Source: Entelurus aequoreus (taxonomy: Eukaryota; Chordata; Actinopteri; Syngnathiformes; Syngnathidae). Taken from it: a stretch of DNA of 64,000 nt. This document shows, piece by piece, positions 1 through 11,685 of this stretch. Where the stretch lies: the NCBI RefSeq assembly GCF_033978785.1, contig NC_084749.1, positions 18,690,243-18,754,242 on the forward strand, in the 5' to 3' direction. The first letter of the stretch is position 1. Each line of letters opens with the position of its first letter. Under the pieces are notes generated by a model. That model was not told the DNA's origin, ran no database searches, and saw only the letters and a program-made list of their open reading frames with translations. The translations under genes were made by a program, and so were the position numbers.

Positions 1-535
1 ACACAAAAAAACGACTTGCATTGCTGGTCTTCTTTATTCCCGTGGACAAAACAGACAGCCGTGCTCCTCTCCTCATTCATTTTGATGATAAAAACCTCCT
101 CAGTCCCACTCGGCTCGCCCTCCCTCAACCTGCACCCCACCAGCCGGGTGGAGACCCCCCCCCAAAAAGCCACAGCCAGGCAGCAACAGTGCTCCTTTGT
201 TTGCATCCCCCCCACCCAACACTACCGTTCTTTTCTGCTCGCCCCCTCGCCATGTTGAGGACGACGCTGTTCGGCGGCGAAGCAGGCATGCCTCAACACG
301 AACGCCATTACAAACAGAGGGCGGAACCGAATTCTACTTTTCTCACAGTTTTTTGGGGGTCTGTCCAACATTAAAGGTGAACCTCACTTAATAAAACAAA
401 GTCATATGTTGAAGGAATATTGGACTTTTCGCCAGCCAGCTACTAAAACATATTGAGTTTATTTTTGTTGTGTCAGCATTTTTTAAAATCAAAATAACAG
501 CCTATGAGTGCACAAATTTTTTTTTATTCATACAA
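1..535. other. Low-repeat stretch, nothing recognised
   Basis: No repeat family, splice pattern or protein similarity is recognised. Open frames of up to 117 codons occur on the plus strand, but they are proline-rich low-complexity readings of C-rich sequence and are not supported as genes. The AT-rich second half leads into the first TCGATTAATCG-type hAT-like copy. Confidence 0.4.
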
Positions 536-1006
536 AAACAATTAAGGTGATTATTTTAGTAATCGGGTATTCTATCGATTAGTTTGTTTGATTAATCGAG
601 TAATTGGATAAAACACACTTTATAGTCTCAATGCGTATTTTAGGGGAAATAGTCCGAATAAACAAGTGTTCGGCTTGCCATTACTTTTAGTTATTTTTAT
701 AATAAACACACATAATCAACACTGAAATTGCACTCAACATGTGTGCATGACTTTAAAAAAAAGTCACACCACCGCTGTAATGTGCGCTCTATTGCAGCGG
801 CCATGCGGAAACTATGTCTACGTGTTTAAAGTTCCGGGCACTCCATGAGGGTATGGATTCATCACTTGTCATTTGTTACACCCAATTAACGATTAATCGA
901 AGCAAAATAATGCAAAACAAGTTTGTTTTTCCTAATTGAAATAATCGATTTAATCGATTAATCGTTGCAGGCCTAACCTTTGGGTCGAACACGATTAATC
1001 ACAGTA

Positions 1007-2464
1007 AATTACTTGCTTACATCATTTAAACTAACTTTTAGAAAAACACCAATAGTTGGGGTCTTGTCAGAATGTGATACACAAACCTTTTTTAAATTGT
1101 TTTTTGAATGCACGTCATGTATTTTTTTCAAAATAGTCTTCCAACGATTTAAATATTAGGACTGCAGCTATCGATTATTTTACAATTTTGAGATATCTAT
1201 TGATTGGGTTGGTCGATAAATCGAGCAATCAGAGAAAACACACTTTATAGTCCGTCTCAATGCGCAGTTTAGGTAAACTAGTTGTAATTCACAATTTCTA
1301 CTTGCCATAATTCAAATTATTTTTTTTATAATCAATGCACATAATCAACATTGAAATAGCAAAAAAACTAATCACGGCAACCGCACACCACTGTTCTAAT
1401 ATGCGCTTTATTGCAGCGGCACACTCTTTAAACGATTAATCGAAGCAACATAACACAAAACCAAGTTGTTGTTTTTTGTGATTTAGGGCTATATAAATAA
1501 ACATTGATTGATTGATTGATTGAAATTGAAATAATGGATTTCATCGATTAATCGTTGCAGGCCTAACCTTTTGATTAACACGATTAATTGCAGTAAATTA
1601 CTTGCTTACATCGTTAAAACAAACTTTAAGACCCCAATATTTGGACGCAAATGTAATTTGATGGTCAGAAAGTCATACACAAATCTTTTTTTTATTGTTT
1701 TTTGGAATGCACGTCATGTATTTTTTTCAAAATAGTCTTAAATTACTTGCTTACATCATTTAAACTAACTTTTAGAAAAACACCAATAGTTGGGGTCTTG
1801 TCAGAATGTGATACACAAACCTTTTTTAAATTGTTTTTTGAATGCACGTCATGTATTTTTTTCAAAATAGTCTTCCAACGATTTAAATATTAGGACTGCA
1901 GCTATCGATTATTTTACAATTTTGAGATATCTATTGATTGGGTTGGTCGATAAATCGAGCAATCAGAGAAAACACACTTTATAGTCCGTCTCAATGCGCA
2001 GTTTAGGTAAACTAGTTGTAATTCACAATTTCTACTTGCCATAATTCAAATTATTTTTTTATAATCAATGCACATAATCAACATTGAAATAGCAAAAAAA
2101 CTAATCACGGCAACCGCACACCACTGTTCTAATATGCACTTTATTGCAGCGGCACACTCTTTAAACGATTAATCGAAGCAACATAACACAAAACCAAGTT
2201 GTTGTTTTTTGTGATTTAGGGCTATATAAATAAACATTGATTGATTGAAATTGAAATAATGGATTTCATCGATTAATCGTTGCAGGCCTAACCTTTTGAT
2301 TACCACGATTAATTGCAGTAAATTACTTGCTTACATCGTTTAAACAAACTTTAAGACCCCAATATTTGGACGCAAATGTAATTTGATGGTCAGAAAGTCA
2401 TACACAAATCTTTTTTTATTGTTTTTTGGAATGCACGTCATGTATTTTTTTCAAAATAGTCTTC
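1007..2464. repeat. Recent tandem duplication, period about 734 bp
   Basis: The segment starting TTACTTGCTTACATCATTTA at 1009 recurs at 1743, and the landmark CGATTTAAATATTAGG at 1145 recurs at 1879. Both give an offset of 734 bases. Unit 1 (1007-1740) and unit 2 (1741 to about 2464) are nearly identical except for the number of TGAT repeats. The junction lies at AATAGTCTTA/AATTACTTGC near 1740. Confidence 0.8.
1483..1524 (+). repeat. Very short LINE 3-prime tail insert
   Basis: GTGATTTAGGGCTATATAAA followed by TAAACA and (TTGA)n matches the 3-prime end of the LINE at 55484-57060, read in reverse complement there. Only about 40 bp of the LINE is present, so this is a severely 5-prime-truncated insertion. 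It recurs at 2213-2248 because the host segment was later duplicated. Confidence 0.65.
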
Positions 2465-3495
2465 CAACGATTTAAATATTAGGACTGCAGCTATCGATTA
2501 TTTTACAATTTTGAGTTATCTTTTGATTGGTTTGGTCGATAAATCGAGCAATCAGAGAAAACACACTTTATAGTCCATCTCAATGCGCAGTGTGTGTGTG
2601 TGACTAATCAGTGGTACTTTAACTTTTAACTTGAACTTTTACACTAATTAAACGATTAATCGAAGCAAGAACACATAAACGCAAGCTTTTTTCTAATCGA
2701 TTAATCGTTGCAGCCCTAAAAAATATACTCAACTTGACCAAAAAGAGATAATTTCAGCTATTACGTTTTTAGTCCAAACCCTTTATTAGAACAAGTTCTG
2801 TTCTTAAACCTGGGCTTGGGACCATAGTAGACGGTGAGCTGACATGAGAAAAAGTGCCTAGAAAATGAATTTCGCTCCCACGTCTAAGCACAACTTGTTC
2901 AATGCATTTTTGCATAGATAATACCCTTCTGGACTTTGGGTTAAAAGTTCAGAACATGATACCTAGCCAAATTTTGTCACAAGCCAGAAATGTATATAGA
3001 GGTAAATCACAAAAAACGAAAATCTTGTGCTGCAGTTTTGGCTTGTAAAATATGTCTTATTCATTTTGGCAACACAAAATCTTTCTCAAATATCATAAAT
3101 ACATATACCTAACATCTGAAACAAATATTGGTGCCTTAGTATACTCATATGTGAATTTAGATCATGAAATGTAGCAAATTTCTTAAAAAACGATTCAACT
3201 GAAGTGATTTGCCCCAGCACAATGAAGCACACACTTATTAAATTTAGCTAAAAGCTTATGTATCATACATTAAAAAAATGTCACAACCTTCTATGTAATC
3301 AAAGGTACAAAAGAAGTAACACACCGTGGCCAAAAGTGGCTTAAAATCTAGCAAAATATTACCATGCACCCCAAAACTGGAATAAGGCAAAAATGGACAA
3401 GATTAAAATAGATGCAGTAAAGGCCCAAATTGGTATAAAATATGATAAATATTTATTAAAGTAGCAAATTGTTTCACAGCATGTGTCATTTATAC

Positions 3496-3535
3496 CCCCC
3501 CCCCCCCCACACACACACACACACAAACACACACA
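3496..3535. repeat. (C)n(AC)n microsatellite
   Basis: A run of about 15 C is followed by AC dinucleotides with one AAAC interruption. Confidence 0.95.
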
Positions 3536-3679
3536 AAAGACCAAAACAAATTTGAAAAAAAAGGTAATACAGACATTATTTAAGCTTTACCGTTAAAATG
3601 GCAGTGTGGCATCTCGATAATCAAACATCTTGATAAAGAAACAAAAGTGGCAAATTTTACATGGTGACATGGTGCGTAA

Positions 3680-4417
3680 TTACTCATCAATATCACTTTC
3701 ATCTGTGTCATCATCCCATGCACCTCTTTCTTCTGTTTCCTTTGAAACATTTCCACAGTTCTGGCAGTGACATAAATCAGTACAAGACATTTTTGCAGAC
3801 ATACATGAACATCTTTCTGTTTCACATTTGCTTGTCTTGCAACCACAGTGGACTACCTGCAGCACACTATCTGGGGCAGGATTTCTAGTCATCCATCTTA
3901 CTGTTAACTCCCCATCCTCAATGTACCATCCATTGCCAATGGGTGAAGGGGCACACATCATACCAGTCAGGGAATGTCGCATTACTGCTGCTTGGTAGTT
4001 TGCCCTTTTGCAGTGTTGGTGGAGGGCATCACTTGTTGGGGGAATGGACAGTTCTGGCAAAGCTGACGATGCCATACAGAATGCTTTGTATCTTGCATCG
4101 TTCACGTCTTTGGCAGATGCCTGTCCATACAGGTGGCACACATATTTGCTCAGTGTTTTGAACGTAGACTGGTCAAGGTTAAAACTGCTGCCCAGATTTG
4201 AGAACGCAGTCAGATATTCGTCTTTCTGACAAGCAAGAGAAAATGTCTTCCTTTTGCCCTTGCCATGAAAGGCACTGGTCGAGTCACAACCTGTGAAGGT
4301 ATGGATGCCAATGAGTGCAGAACAAACACTGTTGCCAAGAGCTGCTGCCACCTTAGCCACGTCTATGATCCTCGTTCTGTTGCCTACTCCCGTGAAAAAA
4401 TACAAGCTACTATATAT
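3680..4417 (-). CDS. C-terminal piece of a transposon-type protein with CXC domain
   Basis: The open frame runs from just after an in-frame TAG (4418-4420) to TAA at 3680-3682, about 245 codons. There is no convincing ATG at its start. A splice acceptor (polypyrimidine-poor TAGTAG at about 4407-4412) is possible, so this is probably a 3-prime exon. Numbering from the codon at 4405, residues 38-46 read TGCDSTSAF followed by HGKGKRK. This motif recurs in large uncharacterised metazoan proteins and resembles the GCD region of FEN/XPG-like nucleases (inference). Residues 187-217 have the spacing C-x-C-x4-C-x4-C-x-C-x6-C-x3-C-x-C-x2-C, which is the tesmin/TSO1 CXC zinc-binding pattern. The C-terminus is acidic (DDDTDESDIDE). 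It is likely a transposon-encoded or once-domesticated DNA-binding protein. No function can be assigned. Confidence 0.7.
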   Translation of the reverse strand: MYSSLYFFTGVGNRTRIIDVAKVAAALGNSVCSALIGIHTFTGCDSTSAFHGKGKRKTFSLACQKDEYLTAFSNLGSSFNLDQSTFKTLSKYVCHLYGQASAKDVNDARYKAFCMASSALPELSIPPTSDALHQHCKRANYQAAVMRHSLTGMMCAPSPIGNGWYIEDGELTVRWMTRNPAPDSVLQVVHCGCKTSKCETERCSCMSAKMSCTDLCHCQNCGNVSKETEERGAWDDDTDESDIDE

Positions 4418-4870
4418 CTATTGTCATATGCACAGATAAACAGACAGTCACACTGCACAATGAAAAGCTTATTTTGCTGGTCCCCCTTGCAAATTCACAA
4501 AATATAAATATAAATATAAACTTAAGCTAAATAAAGAATCACAGAATATAAAAATTAAACAAGAATAAACTTAAACTATATTGCACACTTACAATAAACT
4601 TACTAAAAATGTAAATGCTAAGGATGTTTAATACTAATAAATATAATAAAATAAAATAAGAAACAAAAATAAAGAAATAAGATAAAGTAAATTAAAGTGT
4701 GGATCTTACAACAGATCTATAGTGGGCATGAGTAGACAGAAGCAGTATTGCACATTCAGTTCACAGTGAAGATGATAATGGATGATATGACAATGATGAT
4801 GTATAAAGTGCACTATGCATTCTTCAATTATTGTAGCAGCAGTGGAGGTGACATGAAGTCACAGCAGGGA
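4418..4870. repeat. AT-rich interspersed repeat, unclassified
   Basis: The stretch begins TATTGTCATATGCACAGATA, continues with CACACTGCACAATGAAA, then holds AT-rich text with many AAATA repeats and two ATTGCACA boxes. This looks like a generic fish DNA-transposon remnant of CMC/EnSpm style, but the family is not secured. It lies where the middle of the CXC protein would be expected. Confidence 0.35.
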
Positions 4871-4971
4871 TGTGGGTAGTGGTCACAGTTCAGTCAGTTC
4901 AGGGATGAGGGGTGAGGTGTGAAGGTGTGCGGGGGGAGGGGTGGGGGTTGTGATGTGTAAATCAGTCCAGG

Positions 4972-5006
4972 GGTGTGTGTGTGTGTGTGTGTGTGTGTGG
5001 GGGGGA
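4972..5006. repeat. (GT)n(G)n microsatellite
   Basis: About 12 GT units run into a G-rich and GA-rich tract. Several G-rich purine tracts flank it (4928-4945, 5035-5055). Confidence 0.95.
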
Positions 5007-5070
5007 GAGAGAGATTGGGGCTGTGGTGTGAAGGTATATGGGGGGATGGGTGGGGCTTCCTTTTCTAGGC

Positions 5071-5130
5071 CAGTGGTTCTCAAACTTTTAAATTCCAAGG
5101 TCTCCCCTTAACTCTGACAGTGTATAAATG
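5071..5130 (+). mobile_element. hAT-like left terminus fragment
   Basis: CAGTGGTTCTCAAACTTTTA starts at about 5072, a terminus style common among hAT MITEs. No matching right end is visible before the microsatellite, so it appears truncated. Confidence 0.4.
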
Positions 5131-5211
5131 GTCCATTTGGTTATTACAAAGTAACAACACATTCTTTCAATCCTACGCTATGTACTGTAACATTATTACT
5201 ATAGATTCACA

Positions 5212-5313
<102 letters not shown>

Positions 5314-5319
5314 ACATAC

Positions 5320-5872
5320 CTGCCGACACGGTTTCTGCTTGTGTGAGTTGATCCCTCTGGCGTTTTCCTCCCACACGAGTGTACTTTTCCACTTTTTGAC
5401 AAATTATACAGATGGCTGGCAGGACGGGGCCGGCAGAAGCAACGGGCAAACCTGAACGAGATCGAAGTTTCTTTCGGGGAGTTTCAGACGTGCCTGCTGA
5501 CTGACCTGCGGCTGCAGATGGTTCTCCCACCGCCCGTGCGGTCCTTTTCTCGGCATAAAACAATGCAGATTTATCTGTAAAACGTCGGTAGCATGTTGCG
5601 TGAAACCCAGCGTCGTCAGGAATAGCGTCAAAATCTACATCCGAGCAATGTTTATAGATTTCTGCCAGATGCTTGTTCTGGTCTTGCAGACAAAGCCACT
5701 GTTTTAAATAGTTTCTGTATGTGTCCCACCGTGTCCGAGTGAAGTGCTGGACGTCCTCATTGTTCACAGATGAAAGATGCATATAGCATCTTTTATTTTC
5801 CTCTTTACGCACTTTTTTTCTAACTTTTGAGGTCTTTCGTTCCTCTTCACTCTCGGATGTTGTCGTCGCCAT
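5320..5872 (-). CDS. N-terminal exon of the CXC/TGCD transposon-type protein
   Basis: The frame starts at ATG 5870-5872 (MATTTSESEEERKTS) and is open for 184 codons to a consensus donor, GGCAG/GTATGT, with the GT at 5318-5319. The N-terminus is acidic then strongly basic (KVRKKVRKEENKR). Residues 90-100 read FHATCYRRFTD and residues 155-160 read CIICQK. I recognise this Cys-containing layout from the N-terminal part of large uncharacterised fish and invertebrate proteins whose C-termini carry the TGCD motif (recollection). The exon ends in QRDQLTQAETVSA. Together with 3680-4417 it represents one gene whose central several hundred codons are missing. Whether it is expressed is unknown. Confidence 0.65.
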
Positions 5873-7399
5873 AGCAGGTATGTTGTTAGAATAAAGCTGC
5901 TACCTGATTGGTCCATGTGACCAAAACCGCGCCACTCCCCACTAGATATCACTGCGCCTCACTGAAAAATAGTACCGGCTTTCAACACCGATTACACAAA
6001 ATGGGCTAGGTGTCAATTTCCGAACTTTTGGTATCTTACTTACTACCAGTAAATCTATTTTATGAAGTAAAAATGATGTTGTGCCGTTGGTGTGGGAGCG
6101 AAACTGAACGATATGAGCCTTGACCACAGGCACTATAGGCGTTGATGGCAATTTCCAATCTTTAAAATCATTTTTGAAAAATCAATCGTTTGTTAATAAT
6201 TTTGTGGCAAGTTTGGTCTGTTTTACATAATAAAAAAGTCTCAAACCATATAGTTAATATAAACAAAGCCTAGCCAAGATTTCATTGAACTTATGACACA
6301 ATCATCTTGACTTTGAACACACTGCACACGAGTGAATGAAGTGCATACTTAGTCAACAGCCATACATGTCATACTGAGAGTGGCAGTATGAACAACGCCA
6401 ACACTGTCATAAACATGTGCCATATAGTGAAACCACACTAAACAACGGCAAACACATTTTGGAAGAATATTTGCACCGCAACACAACATAAACACCAAAT
6501 TCCCAGAATTCCCTGCAGCACCAACTTTTCCGGGACGCTACAATATAAACAAACGCCATTGGTGGATCTACGCCTAACATCCACTGTAATGATACCACGT
6601 ACAATAGTGTATCTAGTCGATACTACTATGTTACATCGATCATTTTTAACATCACAAAATCTTCTTTCGTTTTATTAAAATGTATAATATGTTTATAAAC
6701 TCAGGAAATATATCCCTGGACACATGAGGACTTTGAATATGACCAATGTATGATCCTGTAACTACTAGGTATCGGATTGATAACCAAATTTCTGTTATCA
6801 TCCAGAACTAATGTAAAGTATCAAACAACAGAAGAATAAGTGATTATTACATTTTAACAGAAGTGTAGATAGAACATGTTGAAACAGAATGTGCCGTATT
6901 TTTCGGACTATAAGTCGCAGTTTTTTTCATAGTTTGGCCGGGGGTGCGACTTATGTGTGAAATTATTAACACATCACCATAAAATATCAAATAATATTAT
7001 TTAGCTCATTCACGTAAGAGACTAGACGTATAAGATTCCATGGGATTTAGCGATTAGGAGTGACAGATTGTTTGATAAACGTATAGCATGTTCTATATGT
7101 TATAGTTATTTGAATGACTCTTACCATAATATGTTACGTTAACATACCAGGCACGTTCTCAGTTGGTTATTTACGCCTCATATAACGTACACTTATTCAG
7201 CCTGTTGTTCACTATTCTTTATTTATTTTAAATTGCCTTTCAAATGTCTATTCTTGGTGTTGGGTTTTTTCAAATAAATTTCCCCCAAAAATGCGACTTA
7301 TATATGTTTTTTTCCTTCTTTATTATGCATTTTCGGCCGGTGCGACTTATACTCCGGAGCGACTTATACTCCGGAGCGACTTATAGTCCGAAAAATAGG

Positions 7400-7510
7400 G
7401 TAATGGGTCCCATTTTTTGTAGTCTTTGGTATGACTCAGCCGGGGTTTGAACTCACGACCTCCCAGTCTCAGGGCGGACACTATAACCACAAGGCCACTG
7501 AGCTGGTTAC
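7400..7510 (-). mobile_element. tRNA-derived SINE, head fragment
   Basis: In reverse complement it gives the SINE head: a box-A-like GTGGTTATAGTGTCC and a box-B-like GTGAGTTCAAACCCC followed by GGCTGAGTCATACCAAAG. The body and tail are missing. Confidence 0.75.
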
Positions 7511-7672
7511 TATAGGACAGGCCAGGGGTTCTTGACCCGTTTTACCTCGAGCCCTAACTTTCCATCTTTCCAATATTAACACTGAATTAGTAATCTTACT
7601 CTAAGTTTTAATTATGTTCAATATTATATCTAACCTACTTACAGTTTAATCGGATAAGCCTTGTCAAATGAT
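7511..7672 (-). repeat. Interspersed repeat paired in reverse with 14737-14890
   Basis: The sequence from CTATAGGACAGGCC to CTTGTCAAATGATATA is the reverse complement, with few differences, of 14737-14890. In both places it abuts the head of the tRNA-SINE in the same relative order, so the pair is a shared composite. Confidence 0.75.
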
Positions 7673-7850
7673 ATAAATTGCCTTTCAAATGTCTATTCTT
7701 GGTGTTGGGTTTTATCAAATAAATTTCCCCCCAAAAAATGCGACTTATACTCCAGTGCGACTTATATATGTTTTTTTCCTTCTTTATTATGCATTTTCGG
7801 CCGGTGCGACTTATACTCCGGAGCGACTTATACTCCGAAAAATACGGTAA

Positions 7851-8211
7851 GCAGATATTAACAGTAAATGAACAAGTAGATTAATAATTAATTTTCTACC
7901 ACTAGTCCTTTAATAATTTAGACAAAATAATACAATGGAAAATGACACAATATGTTACTGCATACGTCAGCAGATAAATTAGGAGCCTCTGTTTGTTCAC
8001 TTACTACTAAAAGACAAGTTGTGTAGTGTGTTCACTATTTTATTTAAGGACTAAATTGCAATAATAAACTTATGTTTAATGTACCTTAAGATTTTTTTGT
8101 TAAAATAAAGCCAATAATTAAATTTTTTGTGTTCCCCTTTATTTAGAAACGTACCAAAATACTTTTGTTACTGGTACCAGTACCAAGATATTGGTATCGA
8201 GACAACACTAG
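7851..8211 (-). repeat. Terminal part of family E copy 1
   Basis: TTAACAGTAAATGAACAAGT through CATACGTCAGCAG to GGTATCGAGACAACACTAG matches the first 350 bases of the copies at 20184 and 54904 in reverse orientation. Confidence 0.7.
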
Positions 8212-8507
8212 CACACACACACTGGCAGAAATGTAGATCGGCGCCTATGCTTGGGACTGTTTTCCCGCCAAGAACTATAGTCACACTCACGCAGCTCGCG
8301 TTAATAACCCCGACGAATCTACCGACGTCACGTTATTCGAAACTTAACTAAAAATTCAGAGGTGTGTGTTATTTCAGAGACACGGCAACATGTGTGTCAG
8401 CGTTCTGTGTGTGTGTGTGTGTCTCAAAATGTACACTAATGTGTTTGTGGCGGCCTGCAGTGACAGACGCAGAGGGGACATGACAGACAGTGTGCGAGTG
8501 TGAACAT

Positions 8508-8542
<35 letters not shown>

Positions 8543-8849
8543 ACATCTCACAGCCTTGATCTAGACTCCCGCCTCCCTCGGACTCCCCGCTGCGACTCCT
8601 TCATTAATCAATAGGACAGATGAAGACAGACTTCTGTGGAGATGCGAGGCAAAACAATAGATGGCGTGTGTGAGTGCGAATGTAAAGGAGGCTGCGATGT
8701 CCTCAGGGAGAACCTGGCAGACATGATGCAAGCCTTCAAGGCACCCTGCCCACACGGAGATCATCCACACTGGATTTGCTTTCTTATACCAGCCGAAAAA
8801 ACAGACTGCATTTGATAGACGATTTGCATACATTATGTGTGTGTAACAG

Positions 8850-8892
<43 letters not shown>

Positions 8893-9060
8893 AAACCGAC
8901 ACTGCAAACGGCTTCGCTCCAAAAGATGAGGGGGGGAAAAAATAGGAACAATATCCTTTGATCAAGTGAGATTTTCAACCAAATCCAAAAATGTCATACA
9001 CACACACCGTAATGATTTGCTCCCACTATTTCACTATTGAAACCCCGCTAATTTTTTTTA
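8212..9060. other. Low-repeat island with three (GT)n tracts
   Basis: GT microsatellites lie at 8405-8422, 8509-8540 and 8852-8890. Between them, 8545-8815 is balanced, non-repetitive sequence that is open on the minus strand for 90 codons without recognisable motifs. It could be conserved non-coding DNA or unique spacer; I cannot tell. Confidence 0.4.
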
Positions 9061-9419
9061 TGGCGCGTGGCACTTTTAAAAAAATACTCTTACAAATAAA
9101 ACATAAAAAGTGGAATGAAAGAGAAAACCGGTGAAATACGAGGAGAAAAAGTTGCAATATTGACACTTAATATTTGTTATTTTCTAAAGCTGGCATTGCT
9201 CAAAAAAATATAATGAATCAAAATCAATGTTGTTATGAGTTATTGACCTACTCAAGGCTTCGTTTACTTCACATCAAATATTACACTTTTATGGGACAAA
9301 TATTGAGTATTTTGTGTGTTTGCCATGTAAATAAATCAAGGTTTTGTTTTTTTTTGACAGAAAGGGCATAAACATAAGAAAAGTTGTACTCGACGGATAG
9401 ATCTTGAATTGGTTTAGAG

Positions 9420-9990
9420 CAGGGGTGGCAAACTCATTTTAGATGGGGGGGGGGGGGCACATGGAGAAAAATCTACTCCCAAGTGGGCCGGACCGGTAAA
9501 ATCACGGCAGGATAACTTAAAAATAAAGACAACTTCAGATTGTTTTCTTTGTTTAAAAATAGAACTAGCACATTCTGAAATTGTACAAATCATAATGTTG
9601 TTTTTTGTTTTTTACGCTTACATGTTGCGGTTAATAGTGTATATACTTTATTTGTCGTTATTTGTACTTTCTGAATAAATGATGTGATAATGTTCATCAG
9701 TCAACTCATTGGTGTTAATTTTCAATCTATCAAGATAAAAAAATATATATATCAAAATAAAATTACATTGTTATTTATGTAGTATGCTCATTTTCCTCGA
9801 CTGATGTACTAACATCATGTGGTTTATTTTGTACATATGTAGCATCATCTACAAAGATACAATTAATAGGTATTGCGACATCCAGTGGACACATTTAGAA
9901 CAACAGTTTTTTCATTCTAAAATTTCAGGTTAATTTTTTATACTTAGCAAACTCATCCCGCGGGCCGGATAAAACCTGATCTAAAACTTT
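9420..9990 (+). mobile_element. hAT-like element nested in H copy 3
   Basis: It starts CAGGGGTGGCAAACTCATTT and ends near GCGGGCCGGATAAAACC. The right terminal repeat is degraded and the target duplication is not clear. A long G run sits at 9446-9457. No coding frame. Confidence 0.5.
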
Positions 9991-10435
9991 GAGCGTTAAG
10001 TAAAACTAGTATATGTTGATATATGACTTGTTTTTAACACTTTTATGATTGGGGCCGTTTTGGATACCCCGAGACTTGTAGTCAGATTTCTCTCAAAAAA
10101 CAATAATAAACCAAAAGCAATGTTGTAATGTAATATTTACCCATTTAAGGCTCCGATTACTTCACATCAAATATTCCACTTTGAACATTTTTTGGGGGAT
10201 AATATTGCATATTTTGTGTTTTTATCATTTTAAAAAAACCCTGAATTTTCTTTGACAAAAAGAGCATAAAACATAATTTATTTTTTAAAATATGTCAACG
10301 GATAGAGCTGAAGTTGAGTGTTTTAAAAGTGTTGAAAGTTAAAAAATATACTGTAAATATTAATATATTACTTATTTTTAACACTTTAATGACTGAGACC
10401 ATTTTGGGTTAACATTCCTCAAAGTTGAGGGGACC

Positions 10436-10690
10436 CCTAAGGGTTACAATAATGATAATACATTTTATTTTTAAGGCGCCTTTCTGGGCACTCAAGGACA
10501 CCGTACACGATCGAAACAATACAATCAGATTGGATAAAAACAACAATAAAAACAACAACAAAGATAGAGAAGAAAAGATTATTACAATGAATAAGCAGTC
10601 AGAAATAGGTGTGTTTTGAGTCTTGATTTGAAGAGGGATATTGAGTCCAAGTTTCGAAGGTCTGGTGGCAAAGAGTTCCAAAGAAGAATA
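10436..10690 (-). mobile_element. LINE 3-prime fragment (L2/Rex1-like C-terminus)
   Basis: On the minus strand the frame reads LLWNSLPPDLRN followed by FKSRLKTHLFLTAYSL and a stop. This is the conserved extreme C-terminus of L2/Rex1-type reverse transcriptases (WNSLP...FKSRLKTHLF). The 3-prime untranslated part contains CTTAAAAATAAAATGT and ends near GTAACCC. Only the last roughly 35 codons survive. Confidence 0.75.
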
Positions 10691-10699
10691 AATATTTTA

Positions 10700-10792
10700 T
10701 TGGTTTTCCGCCCGAATGCAGCTGAGATAGGCTCCAGCACCCCCCGCGACCCCGAAAGGGACAAGCGGTAGAAAATGGATGGATGGATGAAT
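10700..10792 (+). repeat. LINE tail of the AGATAGGCTCCAGCACCCCC type
   Basis: The motif GCTGAGATAGGCTCCAGCAC, then CGCGACCCCGAAAGGGA, then AGCGGTAGAAAATGGATGGA is a very common fish LINE 3-prime end with an ATGG tail. A short related piece occurs in reverse at 26474-26492. Confidence 0.7.
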
Positions 10793-10884
10793 GGTTTTGA
10801 AAAAGAAAAATATCAAAATGACCCCCGCACTACTTTTATTTTTCAGTGAGCAGCCCTCAGTGGAAAGAGTTTTGGGCCCCCCTG

Positions 10885-11685
10885 CTGTAACCCAAAAATA
10901 AAAAAAATCTGAATAAAAAGTTAAGGAAAATGGGAACGATTACAGAGCCCTCCACAAAATGACAAGCGCAGTCAGACTATCGTGCTTAAAAAGAAGACAA
11001 AAATAGCTCACCTTGTGTTTCATCTACAACTGATCTACTTGTAGTATCACTTTAAGCTCACCCTTGAAGAACACATGATGTTCATCGTGAAAAAAGAAAG
11101 TGACAATTTTTTCTATTACCGAGTTAATTCAAACTGAGTAAAATGAAGAGAGTAACTCATGTAAACGATAAGAACATTTAATATCAGTTGTTTTTTTTTT
11201 AAATTAAAATATTCACGATTGTCGTTATTATCACAGCATCGTTAAAGACGCTCAAAAAGTACCATCTTTTTTTAAACGACAAACACACAATATACATTCC
11301 TTGGAAGAATAATTATTAAATATTGTTTTTGGCTTCTCAAGAGACATACTATTATTGTTTATATACTCTTAATGAGACCTGGGACCTTTGTGGGGCTTTT
11401 CATTGCTTTTGAAGATGACATCATGCAACAGAGTGTTTGTTTTAAAGGTTAACGGGATGAACTATGGCCACGGGAGTTGTAAAGGAATTCATCTCAAAAT
11501 TTGTACTGTCTGTTCTTTGCCAAGTTATTTTTAGCACAGGCTATTGAGTGAGTATACATTGGAGTTCCCTGGCACCCTTCTGCCCTCCATTGACTCCCTT
11601 TATAATGGCCATTTTTTTGGGATATACTGTAAACATAATATTTTATAATGCTTTTTTCCATGAAAACCAAATGAATCCAAGCATG
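10885..11685. other. AT-rich stretch, nothing recognised
   Basis: No terminal repeats, SINE boxes or protein similarity are seen. Small open frames at 11494-11757 are shared with AT-rich text and unsupported. Confidence 0.4.

Larger units (their letters stand above)
536..2718. mobile_element. Cluster of four hAT-like non-autonomous copies (family S)
   Basis: Four copies lie at about 536-976, 1157-1565, 1891-2290 and 2480-2718. The last three begin TAGGACTGCAGCTATCGAT, and all end in ATTAATCGTTGCAG followed by GCCTA or CCCTA. These are imperfect terminal inverted repeats of the TAGGSCTGCAAC type that I associate with hAT MITEs. The internal text (ACACACTTTATAGT, then AATGCGC) is shared. The spacers between copies are also repeated. 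No coding capacity is visible. Assignment to hAT rests on terminus style only; no target duplication was resolved. Confidence 0.6.
6893..7850 (-). mobile_element. TA-type foldback MITE F, copy 1, rearranged
   Basis: It opens with CCGTATTTTTCGGACTATAA and closes with CTCCGAAAAATACGG. The right arm, containing CTTTCAAATGTCTATTCTTG, appears twice (7231-7397 and 7673-7850), separated by SINE-head and other repeat sequence at 7400-7672. So this is a partly duplicated copy or two adjacent partial copies. Other copies suggest Tc1/mariner-style TA insertion. Confidence 0.65.
6190..8211 (-). mobile_element. hAT-like family E, copy 1, with nested insertions
   Basis: Read on the minus strand it starts near 8211 with TAGTGTTGTCTCGATACCAA and continues through GGTACC-rich text, TCAAACAACAGAAG and CAATGGCGTTTGTTTA. 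It is matched on the plus strand by 54904-57480. The internal part 6190-6605 corresponds to 57062-57480 in reverse. A TA-type MITE and a partial SINE composite interrupt it at about 6893-7850. No transposase frame is present. The far end is not resolved. Confidence 0.65.
9061..10884 (-). mobile_element. hAT-like family H, copy 3, with nested insertions
   Basis: The plus-strand right edge (to 10884) reads CAGTGAGCAGCCCTCAGTGG, then GGGCCCCCCTG, which reverses to the CAGGGG(T)(G)(T)CC terminus followed by ACTGAGGGC. Internally it carries repeats of the block with GACGGATAGATCT, TTTGACAAAAAG and TTACTTCACATCAAATATT, also seen at 38900-39500 and 49540-50100. A second hAT-like element (about 9420-9990) and a LINE fragment (about 10436-10790) are nested inside. 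The 9061 end looks truncated. Confidence 0.6.
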
